A stretch of DNA of 24,760 nucleotides from an uncultured Clostridia bacterium (GCA_948517135.1 CAORJJ010000005.1:1-24760), one strand, 5' to 3'; shown: positions 6,445 through 14,571, numbered from the stretch's first letter. Program-made: numbers and translations. Notes: generated by a model not told the origin, from the sequence alone.

Positions 6445-8304
6445 ATGAAAACATTAGAAGAAATTTGCAACATAAGAGATGAGAAAAGAAAAGAATTAGA
6501 TTTAAGAGTAAATACTAGTGCCAATACACATGAAAAGCATATTTTAGTTTGTCATGGTACTGGGTGTACATCTTCAAAATCACCTAAAATTATTGAAAAT
6601 TTTAGAAGAATAATAGAAGAAAAAAATATCGAAAATGTAAGAGTCATTCAAACTGGATGTTTTGGTTTATGTGCAAAAGGTCCTATTGTAATAATAAGAC
6701 CAGAAGATGTATTTTATGCAATGGTAACACCAGATGATTGTGAAGAAATAGTTGAAAAACATATACAAAATGGAGAAATAGTTGAAAGACTTTTATGTAA
6801 AGATGTTGATAATACAGTTGTAAAGCAATTAGATGAATTAAACTTTTATAAAAAACAAAAAAGAATTGCACTTAAAAATTGTGGTGTAATTGATCCTGAA
6901 GATATAGAGGAATATATTGCATTTGATGGTTATAAAGCATTAGAAAAAGTTTTATTTCATATGTCACCAGATGATGTTATTAATGAAATTTCAAACTCTG
7001 GATTAAGAGGTCGTGGTGGAGCTGGATTCCCAACAGGAAAAAAATGGTCATTTACCAAAATGGCAGTTGGAGAACAAAAATATGTAGTATGTAATGCAGA
7101 TGAGGGTGATCCAGGAGCATTTATGGATAGAAGTATTCTTGAAGGTGATCCACACTGTGTTGTAGAAGCTATGATGATAGCAGGATATGCTGTTGGAGCA
7201 AATAAAGGTTATATTTATGTAAGAGCTGAATATCCAATAGCTGTAAAACGTTTCCAAATTGCAATAGATCAAGCAAGAGAATATGGAATTTTAGGAGAAA
7301 ATATTTGGAATTCTGGATTTAATTTTGATTTAGAAATTAGACTTGGTGCAGGAGCATTTGTTTGTGGTGAGGAAACAGCACTTTTAGAGTCTATTGAAGG
7401 AAGACGTGGTCAACCAAGATTAAAGCCACCATTTCCAGCAAATGAAGGTTTATTTGGAAAACCAACTTTAATAAATAACGTAGAAACATATGCAAATATC
7501 ACAAAAATTATTTTAAATGGTGCTGAGTGGTATTCAAGTATAGGAACAGAAAAATCAAAGGGAACTAAAGTATTTGCTTTAGGAGGAAATGTAAATAATA
7601 TAGGACTTGTTGAAGTACCTATGGGAGTTACATTAAGAGAAATCGTATTTGATATTGGTGGTGGTATACCAAATGGCAGAAAGTTCAAAGCTGCTCAAAC
7701 TGGTGGACCATCAGGTGGTTGTATAACAGAAGAACATTTGGATACACCAATTGATTATGAATCATTACAAGCTATTGGTTCGATGATGGGTTCTGGTGGA
7801 TTGATTGTTATGGATGATTCAAAATGTATGGTAAATTTAGCTAAATTTTATTTAGGATTTACAGTAGATGAATCTTGTGGAAAATGTACACCATGTAGAA
7901 TTGGAACAAAAAGATTACTTGAAATGTTAGAAAAAATAACAGAAGGTAAAGGAGAAGATGGAGATATTGAAAAACTAGAAAGATTATGTAGTAATATCCA
8001 AAAAGCATCTGTTTGTGGACTTGGCCAAACAGCTCCAAACCCTGTATTGAGTACAATAAAATATTTCAGAGAAGAATATAGAGAACATATAGATCATAAA
8101 CAATGTAGAGCTGGTGAATGTAAAGCATTAATGAAATTACATATTGATCCAGAATTATGCAAAGGTTGTGGATTATGTAAGAGAAATTGCCCAGTAGACG
8201 CAATTTCAGGAGATGTAAGACAAACACATGTTATAGATGAAGAAAAATGTATTAAGTGTGGTACATGTATTACTAAATGTCCATTCCATGCGATTAAATC
8301 TTAG
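6445..8304 (+). CDS. hydB: NAD-dependent [FeFe] hydrogenase subunit B (NuoF-like)
   Basis: Flavin- and NAD(H)-binding subunit of the HydABC hydrogenase, homologous to NuoF with extra Fe-S domains. From the ATG at 6445 (preceded by AGGAGGGAG) it has 619 residues; an open TTG at 6403 has no site. Domains in order: thioredoxin-like [2Fe-2S] (C36, C41, C72, C76); NADH/FMN-binding core with GLRGRGGAGFPTGKKW near 185-200 and CNADEGDPGAF; an SLBB-like region; a [4Fe-4S] motif ESCGKCTPCR near 475-484; and a C-terminal two-cluster ferredoxin domain with CKGCGLCKRNCP near 571 and CIKCGTCITKCP. In characterised relatives this subunit is where NADH is oxidised or NAD+ reduced and where bifurcation is thought to occur. 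Its stop codon overlaps the Shine-Dalgarno of the next gene, so the downstream membrane protein is probably translationally coupled. Confidence 0.96.
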   Translation: MKTLEEICNIRDEKRKELDLRVNTSANTHEKHILVCHGTGCTSSKSPKIIENFRRIIEEKNIENVRVIQTGCFGLCAKGPIVIIRPEDVFYAMVTPDDCEEIVEKHIQNGEIVERLLCKDVDNTVVKQLDELNFYKKQKRIALKNCGVIDPEDIEEYIAFDGYKALEKVLFHMSPDDVINEISNSGLRGRGGAGFPTGKKWSFTKMAVGEQKYVVCNADEGDPGAFMDRSILEGDPHCVVEAMMIAGYAVGANKGYIYVRAEYPIAVKRFQIAIDQAREYGILGENIWNSGFNFDLEIRLGAGAFVCGEETALLESIEGRRGQPRLKPPFPANEGLFGKPTLINNVETYANITKIILNGAEWYSSIGTEKSKGTKVFALGGNVNNIGLVEVPMGVTLREIVFDIGGGIPNGRKFKAAQTGGPSGGCITEEHLDTPIDYESLQAIGSMMGSGGLIVMDDSKCMVNLAKFYLGFTVDESCGKCTPCRIGTKRLLEMLEKITEGKGEDGDIEKLERLCSNIQKASVCGLGQTAPNPVLSTIKYFREEYREHIDHKQCRAGECKALMKLHIDPELCKGCGLCKRNCPVDAISGDVRQTHVIDEEKCIKCGTCITKCPFHAIKS

Positions 8305-8314
8305 GAGCATGAAT

Positions 8315-8863
8315 ATGGGATTAATAATATTTTTTGCAATAGAAACTTTAGTATCTATTATATATACTATCAGACATAAAGAATTTCACATAGTATTAAA
8401 TAATGTAAGTATTCTTGCTTTTATTATTATATTAAAATGTATTTCAACATATTCAACTGATATATGTTCTATTGTTAAAACATTAATTACGTGTTTAACT
8501 TATATACTTATGATTGTTTTAATTATAAACTTATTAAAAAAATATAAGATTAATAAAAAATTAGAAAAATATCAGTCAGTGTGTTTAATAATTGCAATTA
8601 TAATGATCTTTTTTGTATATCCAACAGGTATTAAGATTATGAATATGCAAACAGGATATGCGGTTCCTACTTATATAGATGATGAATATGGAGAATATAA
8701 AAAGCAAGATTCACAAGAATTCAGAAAAGAAATTAATCAAACAAATTCTATGATGAGATTGATGTTTGAAATACCAATAATAAATATATTTTTTGTTGGT
8801 ATGTTTGAGAATAAAGAAAAATCAATCAAAGATCCAAATATGAAAGGAGAAAGTAATGGTTAA
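8315..8863 (+). CDS. Unknown multi-pass membrane protein inside the hydrogenase operon
   Basis: I do not recognise this 182-residue protein. It has four clear hydrophobic segments (about residues 2-19, 28-43, 53-74 and 88-106), a polar stretch 110-148 containing an acidic DDEYGEY, and a possible fifth segment at 150-164. The start is the ATG at 8315, with TTAGGAG (8301-8307) 7 nt upstream; the ATG at 8309 is too close and the frame back to 8237 overlaps hydB. The Shine-Dalgarno contains the hydB stop codon, and the 3' end overlaps hydA by 8 bp, so it is locked between hydB and hydA. Known HydABC complexes are soluble and hydC-hydB-hydA are normally contiguous, so this is unusual. It has no Fe-S or haem ligand motif. 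It could anchor the enzyme to the membrane, act as an accessory subunit, or be unrelated. Confidence 0.75.
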   Translation: MGLIIFFAIETLVSIIYTIRHKEFHIVLNNVSILAFIIILKCISTYSTDICSIVKTLITCLTYILMIVLIINLLKKYKINKKLEKYQSVCLIIAIIMIFFVYPTGIKIMNMQTGYAVPTYIDDEYGEYKKQDSQEFRKEINQTNSMMRLMFEIPIINIFFVGMFENKEKSIKDPNMKGESNG

Positions 8864-10601
8864 TTTAACTATAAATGGAAGAAAAGTTGAAGTTCCAGAA
8901 GGAACAACAATTTTAGAAGCTGCTAAAAAAGCAAATATCGATATTCCTACTCTATGTTTCTTAAAAGATATAAATGAAATTGGTGATTGTAGAATGTGCG
9001 TTGTTGAAGTAGAAGGTAGACGTGGATTTGCAACATCATGTATTCAAAAAGTAGAAGAAGGAATGGTGGTAAAAACAAATACACCAGCAGTTATTGAAGC
9101 TAGAAGAATAGTACTTGATTTAATTTTATCAAACCATGATAGAGAATGTTTAACATGTACAAGAAATGGAACTTGTGAATTACAAAAACTTGCTCAAGAA
9201 TTTTATGTTGATGAAATAAAATATCAAGGTAGTAGAAATAAACATGAAATAGACGATATATCACCAGCAATTGTTAGAGATTTCAATAAATGTATTTTAT
9301 GTAGAAGATGTGTTGCAACTTGTAAAAAAGTTCAAGGAATTGGTGCAATTGATTGCACAGAAAGAGGTTTTGCTTCAACAGTTTCAACATATAAAAATAA
9401 AAGTTTAAATGATGTAAATTGTACATTTTGTGGACAGTGTATAGAAGCTTGTCCAGTAGGAGCATTGAAAGAAAAAGATAGTACAGCAGATGTTTGGAAA
9501 GCTTTAAGAGATGAAGATAAATATGTTGTAGTACAAACCGCTCCAGCAGTAAGAGTTGCTCTTGGAGAAGAATTTGGAATGGAAATTGGTACTAATGTAA
9601 AAGGAAAAATGGTAACAAGTTTAAGACATTTAGGGTTTGATAAAGTATTTGATACAAACACTGGAGCTGATTTTACAATTATGGAAGAAGGTACAGAATT
9701 TTTAGACAGATTCCAAAATGGAGGAACACTTCCAATGATTACTTCTTGTAGTCCAGGATGGGTTAGATATATGGAATTAAATTATCCTGAATTAATACCA
9801 AATTTATCAACTTGTAAATCACCACATCAAATGTTTGGAGCACTTATTAAATCTTATTATGCTGAAAAAATGGGAATTGATCCAGCAAAAATATATGTGG
9901 TATCTGTTATGCCATGTATTGCTAAGAAATTTGAAAGAACAAGAGATGATATGCAAGGATCTGGATTTGATGATGTGGATAGCGTAATTACAACAAGAGA
10001 ACTTGCAAGAATGATAAAACAAGCACATATTGATTTTGTTAATTTAGAAGATTCTAATTTTGATGATCCAATGGGAGAGGCAACAGGAGCAGCAGCAATA
10101 TTTGGAACAACAGGTGGAGTTATGGAAGCTGCATTAAGAACTGTTCATGAAAAAGTTACTGGAAATCATTTTGAAAAATTAGAATATGAGCCTGTTAGAG
10201 GAGAAGAAGGAATTAAAAGAGCAACAGTTAATATGAATGGAACAGAAGTTAAAGTTGTTGTTGTATCAGGTTTAAAAAATGCTCAAGTTATCATGGAAGA
10301 AATAAAAAGTGGAAAAGCAGACTATCAATTTGTTGAAATTATGGCTTGTCCAGGAGGATGTGTAATGGGTGGAGGTCAACCAATTAGAACATCAAAAGAA
10401 AGAGCAAACATAGATATCAGATCAAAAAGAGCAAATGCTTTATACACAATAGATGAGAAAAGTACAATAAGAAAGTCACATGAAAATCCAGTTGTTCAAA
10501 AAATATATGAAGAATATTTAGGAGAAGCTGGAGGACATAAAGCTCATGAACTATTACATACAAGCTATGTAAAAAGAGAAAAATATAAATTAGATGATTA
10601 A
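8856..10601 (+). CDS. hydA: [FeFe] hydrogenase catalytic subunit HydA
   Basis: Catalytic H2-evolving or -oxidising subunit. The 581 residues carry, in order: a plant-type [2Fe-2S] domain (C34, C45, C48, C62); the His/Cys [4Fe-4S] segment NHDRECLTCTRNGTCEL; a two-cluster ferredoxin domain (CILCRRCVATC and CTFCGQCIEACP); and the H-cluster domain with TSCSPGW at 296-302, MPCIAKKFE with C354, and MACPGGC with C498 and C502; then the small-subunit-like tail. L1 reads Cys-Ser where CpI has Cys299-Cys300, so position 299 is Ser (AGT, 9750-9752). I recall this Ser form from other NAD-linked clostridial hydrogenases, so it is probably a subgroup trait. A good AAAGGAG precedes the ATG, which overlaps the membrane protein gene. 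The architecture and neighbours indicate the trimeric HydABC type. The maturases HydEFG are not in this window. Confidence 0.97.
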   Translation: MVNLTINGRKVEVPEGTTILEAAKKANIDIPTLCFLKDINEIGDCRMCVVEVEGRRGFATSCIQKVEEGMVVKTNTPAVIEARRIVLDLILSNHDRECLTCTRNGTCELQKLAQEFYVDEIKYQGSRNKHEIDDISPAIVRDFNKCILCRRCVATCKKVQGIGAIDCTERGFASTVSTYKNKSLNDVNCTFCGQCIEACPVGALKEKDSTADVWKALRDEDKYVVVQTAPAVRVALGEEFGMEIGTNVKGKMVTSLRHLGFDKVFDTNTGADFTIMEEGTEFLDRFQNGGTLPMITSCSPGWVRYMELNYPELIPNLSTCKSPHQMFGALIKSYYAEKMGIDPAKIYVVSVMPCIAKKFERTRDDMQGSGFDDVDSVITTRELARMIKQAHIDFVNLEDSNFDDPMGEATGAAAIFGTTGGVMEAALRTVHEKVTGNHFEKLEYEPVRGEEGIKRATVNMNGTEVKVVVVSGLKNAQVIMEEIKSGKADYQFVEIMACPGGCVMGGGQPIRTSKERANIDIRSKRANALYTIDEKSTIRKSHENPVVQKIYEEYLGEAGGHKAHELLHTSYVKREKYKLDD

Positions 10602-10613
10602 TAAATATAAAGT

Positions 10614-10647
10614 AAGAGCACTTCATCTTTTGATGAAGTGCTCTTTT
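10614..10647. terminator. Terminator between hydA and the Sir2-like gene
   Basis: Perfect 14-bp stem AAGAGCACTTCATC / GATGAAGTGCTCTT with a TTTT loop and a short T run on +. It lies 12 nt after the hydA stop and 12 nt after the stop of the convergent minus-strand gene, so it probably serves both. Confidence 0.9.
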
Positions 10648-10659
10648 AAGTCTGAATTT

Positions 10660-11223
10660 TTAGTACCCTAAATTTTGGAGTAATTCTGGAATTTTTTGGC
10701 TGGCGTTATCATTAATTATATAAATATTAATATTACGCTTTTTAGCAGATTGATTAAATTGATTTGCAAAACCCGTAAAAAATGAGGTTCCCACAATCAC
10801 TAAATTTCCACCATCACATAATCTATCAAGTTGTTGAAATGCCTTAGAATATAGTGGAGCTAGATCACCATATAAAATTAAACCTCCAAATTCAATTGGG
10901 AATTCTTCATACTCAATTTCCTCCAAAGTAGGAAGATAGCCATGAACAGCGATAACCAGATTACTACCAGCTTTTTGATGAAGTCCATCAACATTCATTG
11001 TTATTACTGGAGCACCTGTTTGTGCAATAGCAAAATGAGCAATATTTGGTTCTGCATTTAAAGCAGATGTTGTTAATGTTCTAACTAAGTTGCGATATTT
11101 CTCAGGATGCATTTCTACATATGAACGTGTTAAAATTTGCCGGTATTCTGGATGCCCTTCAAATGTTGGCAACCCTGAATCAACAGAAATACCTGCTCCT
11201 GTTAAAAATAACAGATTATTCAT
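10660..11223 (-). CDS. Sir2-like NAD-binding protein without zinc module
   Basis: A sirtuin-fold protein of 187 residues. From the ATG at 11223 (AAGGTG 9 nt upstream; a GTG at 11235 is less well placed) it begins MNNLLFLTGAGIS. Sirtuin motifs in order: GAGISVDSGLP, which binds NAD; TMNVDGLHQKAGS (usual form TQN.D.LH..AG); the HG pair holding the catalytic His; a GGLILYGDLAP segment; GTSFFTGFANQF; and IINDN. Two departures stand out: the protein is about 50 residues shorter than typical sirtuins and has no paired-Cys zinc module between HG and GGL, and the Arg of the usual DFR after the first motif is missing (TFEG). It may be an NAD-binding protein with a non-deacetylase role. It is monocistronic with a near-consensus promoter, and its composition is somewhat richer in GC than the neighbours, hinting at acquisition. 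Confidence 0.8.
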   Translation of the reverse strand: MNNLLFLTGAGISVDSGLPTFEGHPEYRQILTRSYVEMHPEKYRNLVRTLTTSALNAEPNIAHFAIAQTGAPVITMNVDGLHQKAGSNLVIAVHGYLPTLEEIEYEEFPIEFGGLILYGDLAPLYSKAFQQLDRLCDGGNLVIVGTSFFTGFANQFNQSAKKRNINIYIINDNASQKIPELLQNLGY

Positions 11224-11259
11224 ATTACCAATCACCTTCTTTATTTTTTTATGAAAATG

Positions 11260-11288
11260 ATTATAACATGCTCCTTAAATTATGTCAA
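11260..11288 (-). promoter_or_regulatory. Promoter of the Sir2-like gene
   Basis: Perfect TTGACA (11288-11283), a 17-nt spacer and perfect TATAAT (11265-11260), with TGT before the -10. Transcription should start near 11253, about 30 nt before the ATG. One of the best promoters in the window. Confidence 0.9.
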
Positions 11289-11313
11289 CTAAAGTGAAAG
11301 TTTTGAATAATAT

Positions 11314-11348
11314 AAACAATAATAATATTACTACTATTATTATTGTTT
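11314..11348. repeat. Perfect 14-bp palindrome between divergent promoters
   Basis: AAACAATAATAATA and TATTATTATTGTTT with a 7-nt spacer (TTACTAC). It lies between the -35 boxes of the Sir2-like gene (25 bp away) and the 63-residue gene (27 bp away). On + it ends in TTTTT and so also resembles a terminator, but no gene reads into it. Confidence 0.55.
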
Positions 11349-11375
11349 TTACTAATTGAGTGATATATTTGAAAA

Positions 11376-11405
11376 TTGACATAAAAAATATAGTTGTGGT
11401 ATAAT
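11376..11405 (+). promoter_or_regulatory. Promoter of the 63-residue membrane protein
   Basis: TTGACA (11376-11381), an 18-nt spacer and TATAAT (11400-11405), with TGG as an extended -10. Predicted start near 11412, giving a leader of about 23 nt containing AGGAGG. Confidence 0.88.
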
Positions 11406-11434
11406 AATTATATATTTTTGTTAGGAGGATTACT

Positions 11435-11626
11435 ATGCTAGAAATGATTCGGGAGATTTCCACATTACTAGAAGTAGATCCATTTTGGATCTGGCTTGTG
11501 ATTGCATTGCTTATTTTACTCGGAGTGGTAAAATGCTTGTATCCATGGAAACCAAAATGGAAATCCAAAAAAACAAGAGATAAGGATGGTAATGAAGTAA
11601 CAATATATTATCATCTAGACATATAA
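11435..11626 (+). CDS. Small single-helix membrane protein, unknown
   Basis: A 63-residue protein of no family I know. It has an amphipathic N-terminus, one transmembrane helix at about residues 17-33, then a basic, Trp- and Lys-rich segment (CLYPWKPKWKSKKTRDKDG) and a short beta-like tail (EVTIYYHLDI). The basic stretch after the helix suggests that the C-terminus is cytoplasmic. An AGGAGG Shine-Dalgarno, a near-consensus promoter and a strong terminator just after the stop make it a complete single-gene unit, so it is probably expressed well. Its codons (CGG, CTG, TGC, ATC) are less AT-biased than those of the core genes, as in the 109-residue gene at 15310, which has the same one-gene layout. 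Confidence 0.75.
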   Translation: MLEMIREISTLLEVDPFWIWLVIALLILLGVVKCLYPWKPKWKSKKTRDKDGNEVTIYYHLDI

Positions 11627-11632
11627 AAAAAG

Positions 11633-11662
11633 GTGTCTGCACTCGTTGCAGACACTTTTTTT
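11633..11662. terminator. Bidirectional terminator
   Basis: GTGTCTGC / GCAGACAC 8-bp stem with a 7-nt loop, flanked by an A run on the left (11625-11631) and seven T on the right (11656-11662). It can terminate the 63-residue gene on + and ylbJ on -. Confidence 0.9.
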
Positions 11663-11675
11663 ATAAGAATAAATT

Positions 11676-12674
11676 TTATATTAGTATAAAAGTAAATATA
11701 ACAGAAAAAATACCTTGAAGTAATTTTCCTAGAAGATAAGGTTTTATAGAAATATTTTCTTTTACAATAATACTATAAACTTGTAAAAGTACAGATATTC
11801 CACCAAATCCTAGTAAAAAAGATGTTAAAAGAAGTGATAGAGTATAATTTGAGGTAGCAATAAGTGCTGTTAAATTTACTCCATTTGTAAGTTCAATAAT
11901 TCCAGATATAACACTTAAAGAAATATTGTTAGGAATACCAAAATTAGATAAAATATTTGCAAATAGATTTAAAATACCAGAAGTTTCTAAAATTGATAAT
12001 ATTACTGAAAAAATAACAATAAATCCACCAATTAAAAGTATGGTAGAAATTGCTTTTTTTATAGAACTGCCTAATATTTCACCTATATCAGAGATTTTCA
12101 TAGGAGTAAGTTTTGAGTTAAATTGTGTTTCTCTGTAATTTATATCAAATTTATCTTTTTTCCAAAATTTAAAACAATAAGCAACCATTAACGAAGCTAA
12201 TATATGAGATATTAATAATATAAATCCAACTTTTTTGTCTCCAAATAAAGCAATTCCAACTGTACCTAAAATAAATAAAGGTCCAGAATTATTTGTATAT
12301 GCTATAAGACGCTCAGCTTCAATTTTTGAAATTATTTTTTGGCTTTTTAAATTACATACAACTTTTGCTCCAACTGGATATCCACTAATTGTACCTAAAA
12401 TAATTGCAATGGCACTTTCACCAGGAACATTAAATATTGGTTTCATAAATTTATTTAATATTTTTCCAAGGATATAAGTGAAATTTGTTTGACACAAAAG
12501 TTCTGTTGCAACAAAAAAAGGAAATAAACTTGGTAATACTTTTGTTGCCCATAGTGCAAGTCCATTTTGAGCGGCAATTAAATTATTATTTGAAAATAAT
12601 AATAAGCATATTGTAAATAATAAGAAAACAATAGTAAAAAAGTATTTTCTTATTGAAATTACTATAAAATTCAT
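11676..12674 (-). CDS. ylbJ: Sporulation integral membrane protein YlbJ
   Basis: Polytopic membrane protein of the YlbJ/nucleoside-recognition (Gate) family. In Bacillus, ylbJ is a mother-cell gene needed for a resistant spore, probably for a transport step. The 332 residues contain about eight hydrophobic segments and the family hallmarks: an N-terminal LWATKVLPSLFPFFV, then GTISGYPVGAKVV, and the NNSGPLFILGTVG motif. It is somewhat shorter than the roughly 400-residue Bacillus protein. The start ATG at 12674 has GGAGG 5 nt upstream. It is transcribed alone, converging with the 63-residue gene. I found no convincing sigma-E promoter in front of it. The assignment rests on motifs; a paralogous nucleoside-recognition transporter is the main alternative. 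Confidence 0.82.
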   Translation of the reverse strand: MNFIVISIRKYFFTIVFLLFTICLLLFSNNNLIAAQNGLALWATKVLPSLFPFFVATELLCQTNFTYILGKILNKFMKPIFNVPGESAIAIILGTISGYPVGAKVVCNLKSQKIISKIEAERLIAYTNNSGPLFILGTVGIALFGDKKVGFILLISHILASLMVAYCFKFWKKDKFDINYRETQFNSKLTPMKISDIGEILGSSIKKAISTILLIGGFIVIFSVILSILETSGILNLFANILSNFGIPNNISLSVISGIIELTNGVNLTALIATSNYTLSLLLTSFLLGFGGISVLLQVYSIIVKENISIKPYLLGKLLQGIFSVIFTFILI

Positions 12675-12764
12675 GGAGACCTCCAGTATATAATTATTCT
12701 TATAATTATATATTCATAAATATAGATAATATGACTATAATTCTAATTGTAATTTACATAACTC

Positions 12765-12793
12765 TTGAATAAGAATGATTATTATGATATAGT
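12765..12793 (+). promoter_or_regulatory. Promoter for the hydrolase-protease pair
   Basis: TTGAAT (12765-12770), a 17-nt spacer and TATAGT (12788-12793) with TGA before it. It lies in the 218-bp gap between divergent ylbJ and the hydrolase gene; the resulting leader is about 90 nt. Confidence 0.6.
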
Positions 12794-12892
12794 ATTAAAA
12801 TAGTTTATAATTAAAATTAGATAAAATATACAAAATAAAAGTTTATTTTGTAATTATATCGATAACTAGTAATTTGAAAGTGAGTTTAAGTA

Positions 12893-13699
12893 ATGTTTTA
12901 TAATGCAAAAAACAATAATATAAAAATAGAACAAAGTGATATGGATTATATAAGTTTTGGGGTAGGAAATAAAAATCTGATTATAATACCAGGACTTGGA
13001 GATGGATTAAGAACTGTTAAAGGTATGGCTATTCCACTTGCATTTATGTATAAACAATTTGCAAAAGAATATACAGTATATGTGTTTAGCAGAAGAAATA
13101 ATCTAGCAAGAGGGTTTACAACAAGAAATATGGCAAAAGATGTAGTTGAAGCAATGAATTTATTGAATATATCAAATGCTGATATAATGGGAGTTTCTCA
13201 AGGTGGAATGATAGCACAATGTATTGCAATCAGTAATCCAGAAAGAGCAAATAAATTAGTTTTAGCAGTAACATCTTCAAAGACTAATGAAATGATAAAT
13301 AATGTTGTTGGAAACTGGATTCAGTTAGCAGAGAAAAAAGATTTTAAAAATATATTTATAGATACAGCTGAAAAATCTTATAGTGAAAAGTATTTAAAGA
13401 AATACAGAAAATACTATAATATTCTATGGAGATTTTGCAAACCAAAAGATTATGAAAGATTTATTATTCAAGCTAAATCTTGTTTAGCTCATAATGTATA
13501 TGATGATTTAGATAAAATTAAATGTCCTACTTTAATAATTGGAGGAAAACAAGATAGTATTGTAGGTGTAAATTCTTCAAAAGAAATAGCAGACAGGATT
13601 AGTAATAGTGAACTATATTTATATGAAGGATATGGACACGCAGTTTATGAAGAAGCAAAAGACTTTAATGAAAAAGTTTTAAACTATCTGAAGAGATAA
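12893..13699 (+). CDS. Alpha/beta hydrolase
   Basis: Cytoplasmic serine hydrolase of the alpha/beta fold; substrate unknown (esterase or lipase-like). The 268 residues show the whole catalytic triad: S102 in GVSQGG, D221 in GGKQDSIV, and H249 in GYGHAVYE. The oxyanion-hole region is IIPGLGDG near residue 31. The cap region (about 140-200) is rich in Lys and Tyr. There is no signal peptide or membrane helix. The Shine-Dalgarno (AAAGTGAG) is modest. It is followed after 26 bp by a CPBP membrane protease gene with no terminator between, so the two probably form one transcript. Confidence 0.88.
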   Translation: MFYNAKNNNIKIEQSDMDYISFGVGNKNLIIIPGLGDGLRTVKGMAIPLAFMYKQFAKEYTVYVFSRRNNLARGFTTRNMAKDVVEAMNLLNISNADIMGVSQGGMIAQCIAISNPERANKLVLAVTSSKTNEMINNVVGNWIQLAEKKDFKNIFIDTAEKSYSEKYLKKYRKYYNILWRFCKPKDYERFIIQAKSCLAHNVYDDLDKIKCPTLIIGGKQDSIVGVNSSKEIADRISNSELYLYEGYGHAVYEEAKDFNEKVLNYLKR

Positions 13700-13725
13700 A
13701 TTACAAGTTAAAAGTGAGGTAAGAA

Positions 13726-14571
13726 TTGAAAGGAAGATTAAAAGAACACTTACTAAATAAACCTATTCTTTATAGTTTTATAATATTTATGATATGTTTA
13801 GTAATAAGAATTATGGAATACTTTATAATAAAGACTGATACAACTTTTATTTCTGAAAACTTTATTCACAAATTGATGGGGATTATCATATTAGTATTTT
13901 TACTAAAAATAATGAATTATAAGTTTAAAGATATTGGTTTTAAAAGAAACAAATGGTTTAAATATTTGATTTATGGGTTGATATTAGGAGGAATTTGTTT
14001 TGGAATATCCTATTTTATCGAATATATAATACTTTATGTAAAATCAAGAAATCCTAGTCTTGAACTTTATGTTAATGGATTTTCTTTAGTTGGAAATGAA
14101 GTTAAACATACTGAAATTGTATTTTTCATTTTGTGTATTCTACTAAATATAGTTAATGTTATTATGGAAGAAGGATTATTTAGAGGATTTTTCTTAAAAG
14201 TTATAAACAATAAAAATAGTTTTTTAAAATCAAATATGATAGTTGCTTTATTATTTGGACTATGGCATTTCGTAATGCCATTACGATTATTTATAACAGG
14301 AGAGATGAATTTTATTTTTTTTATTGTAATGATGTTAGGATATATTGTACTTGCAGGAATTATGAGTATTAAATGGGGAATGCTGTATAAAATGACAGGT
14401 AGTTTATTTATAGGTATAGGTGATCATTTATTTAATAATATTATTGCTACAAATATGCTTCATATAGTATCTAATACAGGGGTAGATGAATTACAAATAG
14501 TTAGGATTTTAATAGTACAAATAATTTCATTTATGCTTATATGTTTGATTTATAAAAAGAGAAAAGAGTAA
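13726..14571 (+). CDS. CPBP-family intramembrane glutamic protease
   Basis: Integral membrane protease of the CPBP/ABI (CAAX-processing-like) family. The 281 residues contain about seven to eight membrane segments and the family's three motifs: EEGLFRG (E148, E149, R153), the LFGLWHF motif with H181, and GDHLFNN with H234 and N237-N238. In bacteria this family acts in peptide maturation, bacteriocin self-immunity or signalling. The start is a TTG at 13726 with GAGG 6 nt upstream; there is no ATG before the first helix, so TTG is the likely choice. It follows the alpha/beta hydrolase closely. No bacteriocin-precursor gene with a leader was seen nearby. The decayed region begins directly after it. 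Confidence 0.88.
   Translation: MKGRLKEHLLNKPILYSFIIFMICLVIRIMEYFIIKTDTTFISENFIHKLMGIIILVFLLKIMNYKFKDIGFKRNKWFKYLIYGLILGGICFGISYFIEYIILYVKSRNPSLELYVNGFSLVGNEVKHTEIVFFILCILLNIVNVIMEEGLFRGFFLKVINNKNSFLKSNMIVALLFGLWHFVMPLRLFITGEMNFIFFIVMMLGYIVLAGIMSIKWGMLYKMTGSLFIGIGDHLFNNIIATNMLHIVSNTGVDELQIVRILIVQIISFMLICLIYKKRKE

Noticed and set aside
8237..8314. Longer start for the membrane protein, overlapping hydB
   Set aside because: The overlap would be 68 bp and the residues are a shadow of the hydB ferredoxin Cys codons. The ATG at 8315 has a well-spaced Shine-Dalgarno.
12675..12740. Sigma-E-type promoter for ylbJ on the minus strand
   Set aside because: A partial GAATATA-N14-TATATACT match would start transcription on the Shine-Dalgarno itself, leaving no leader.
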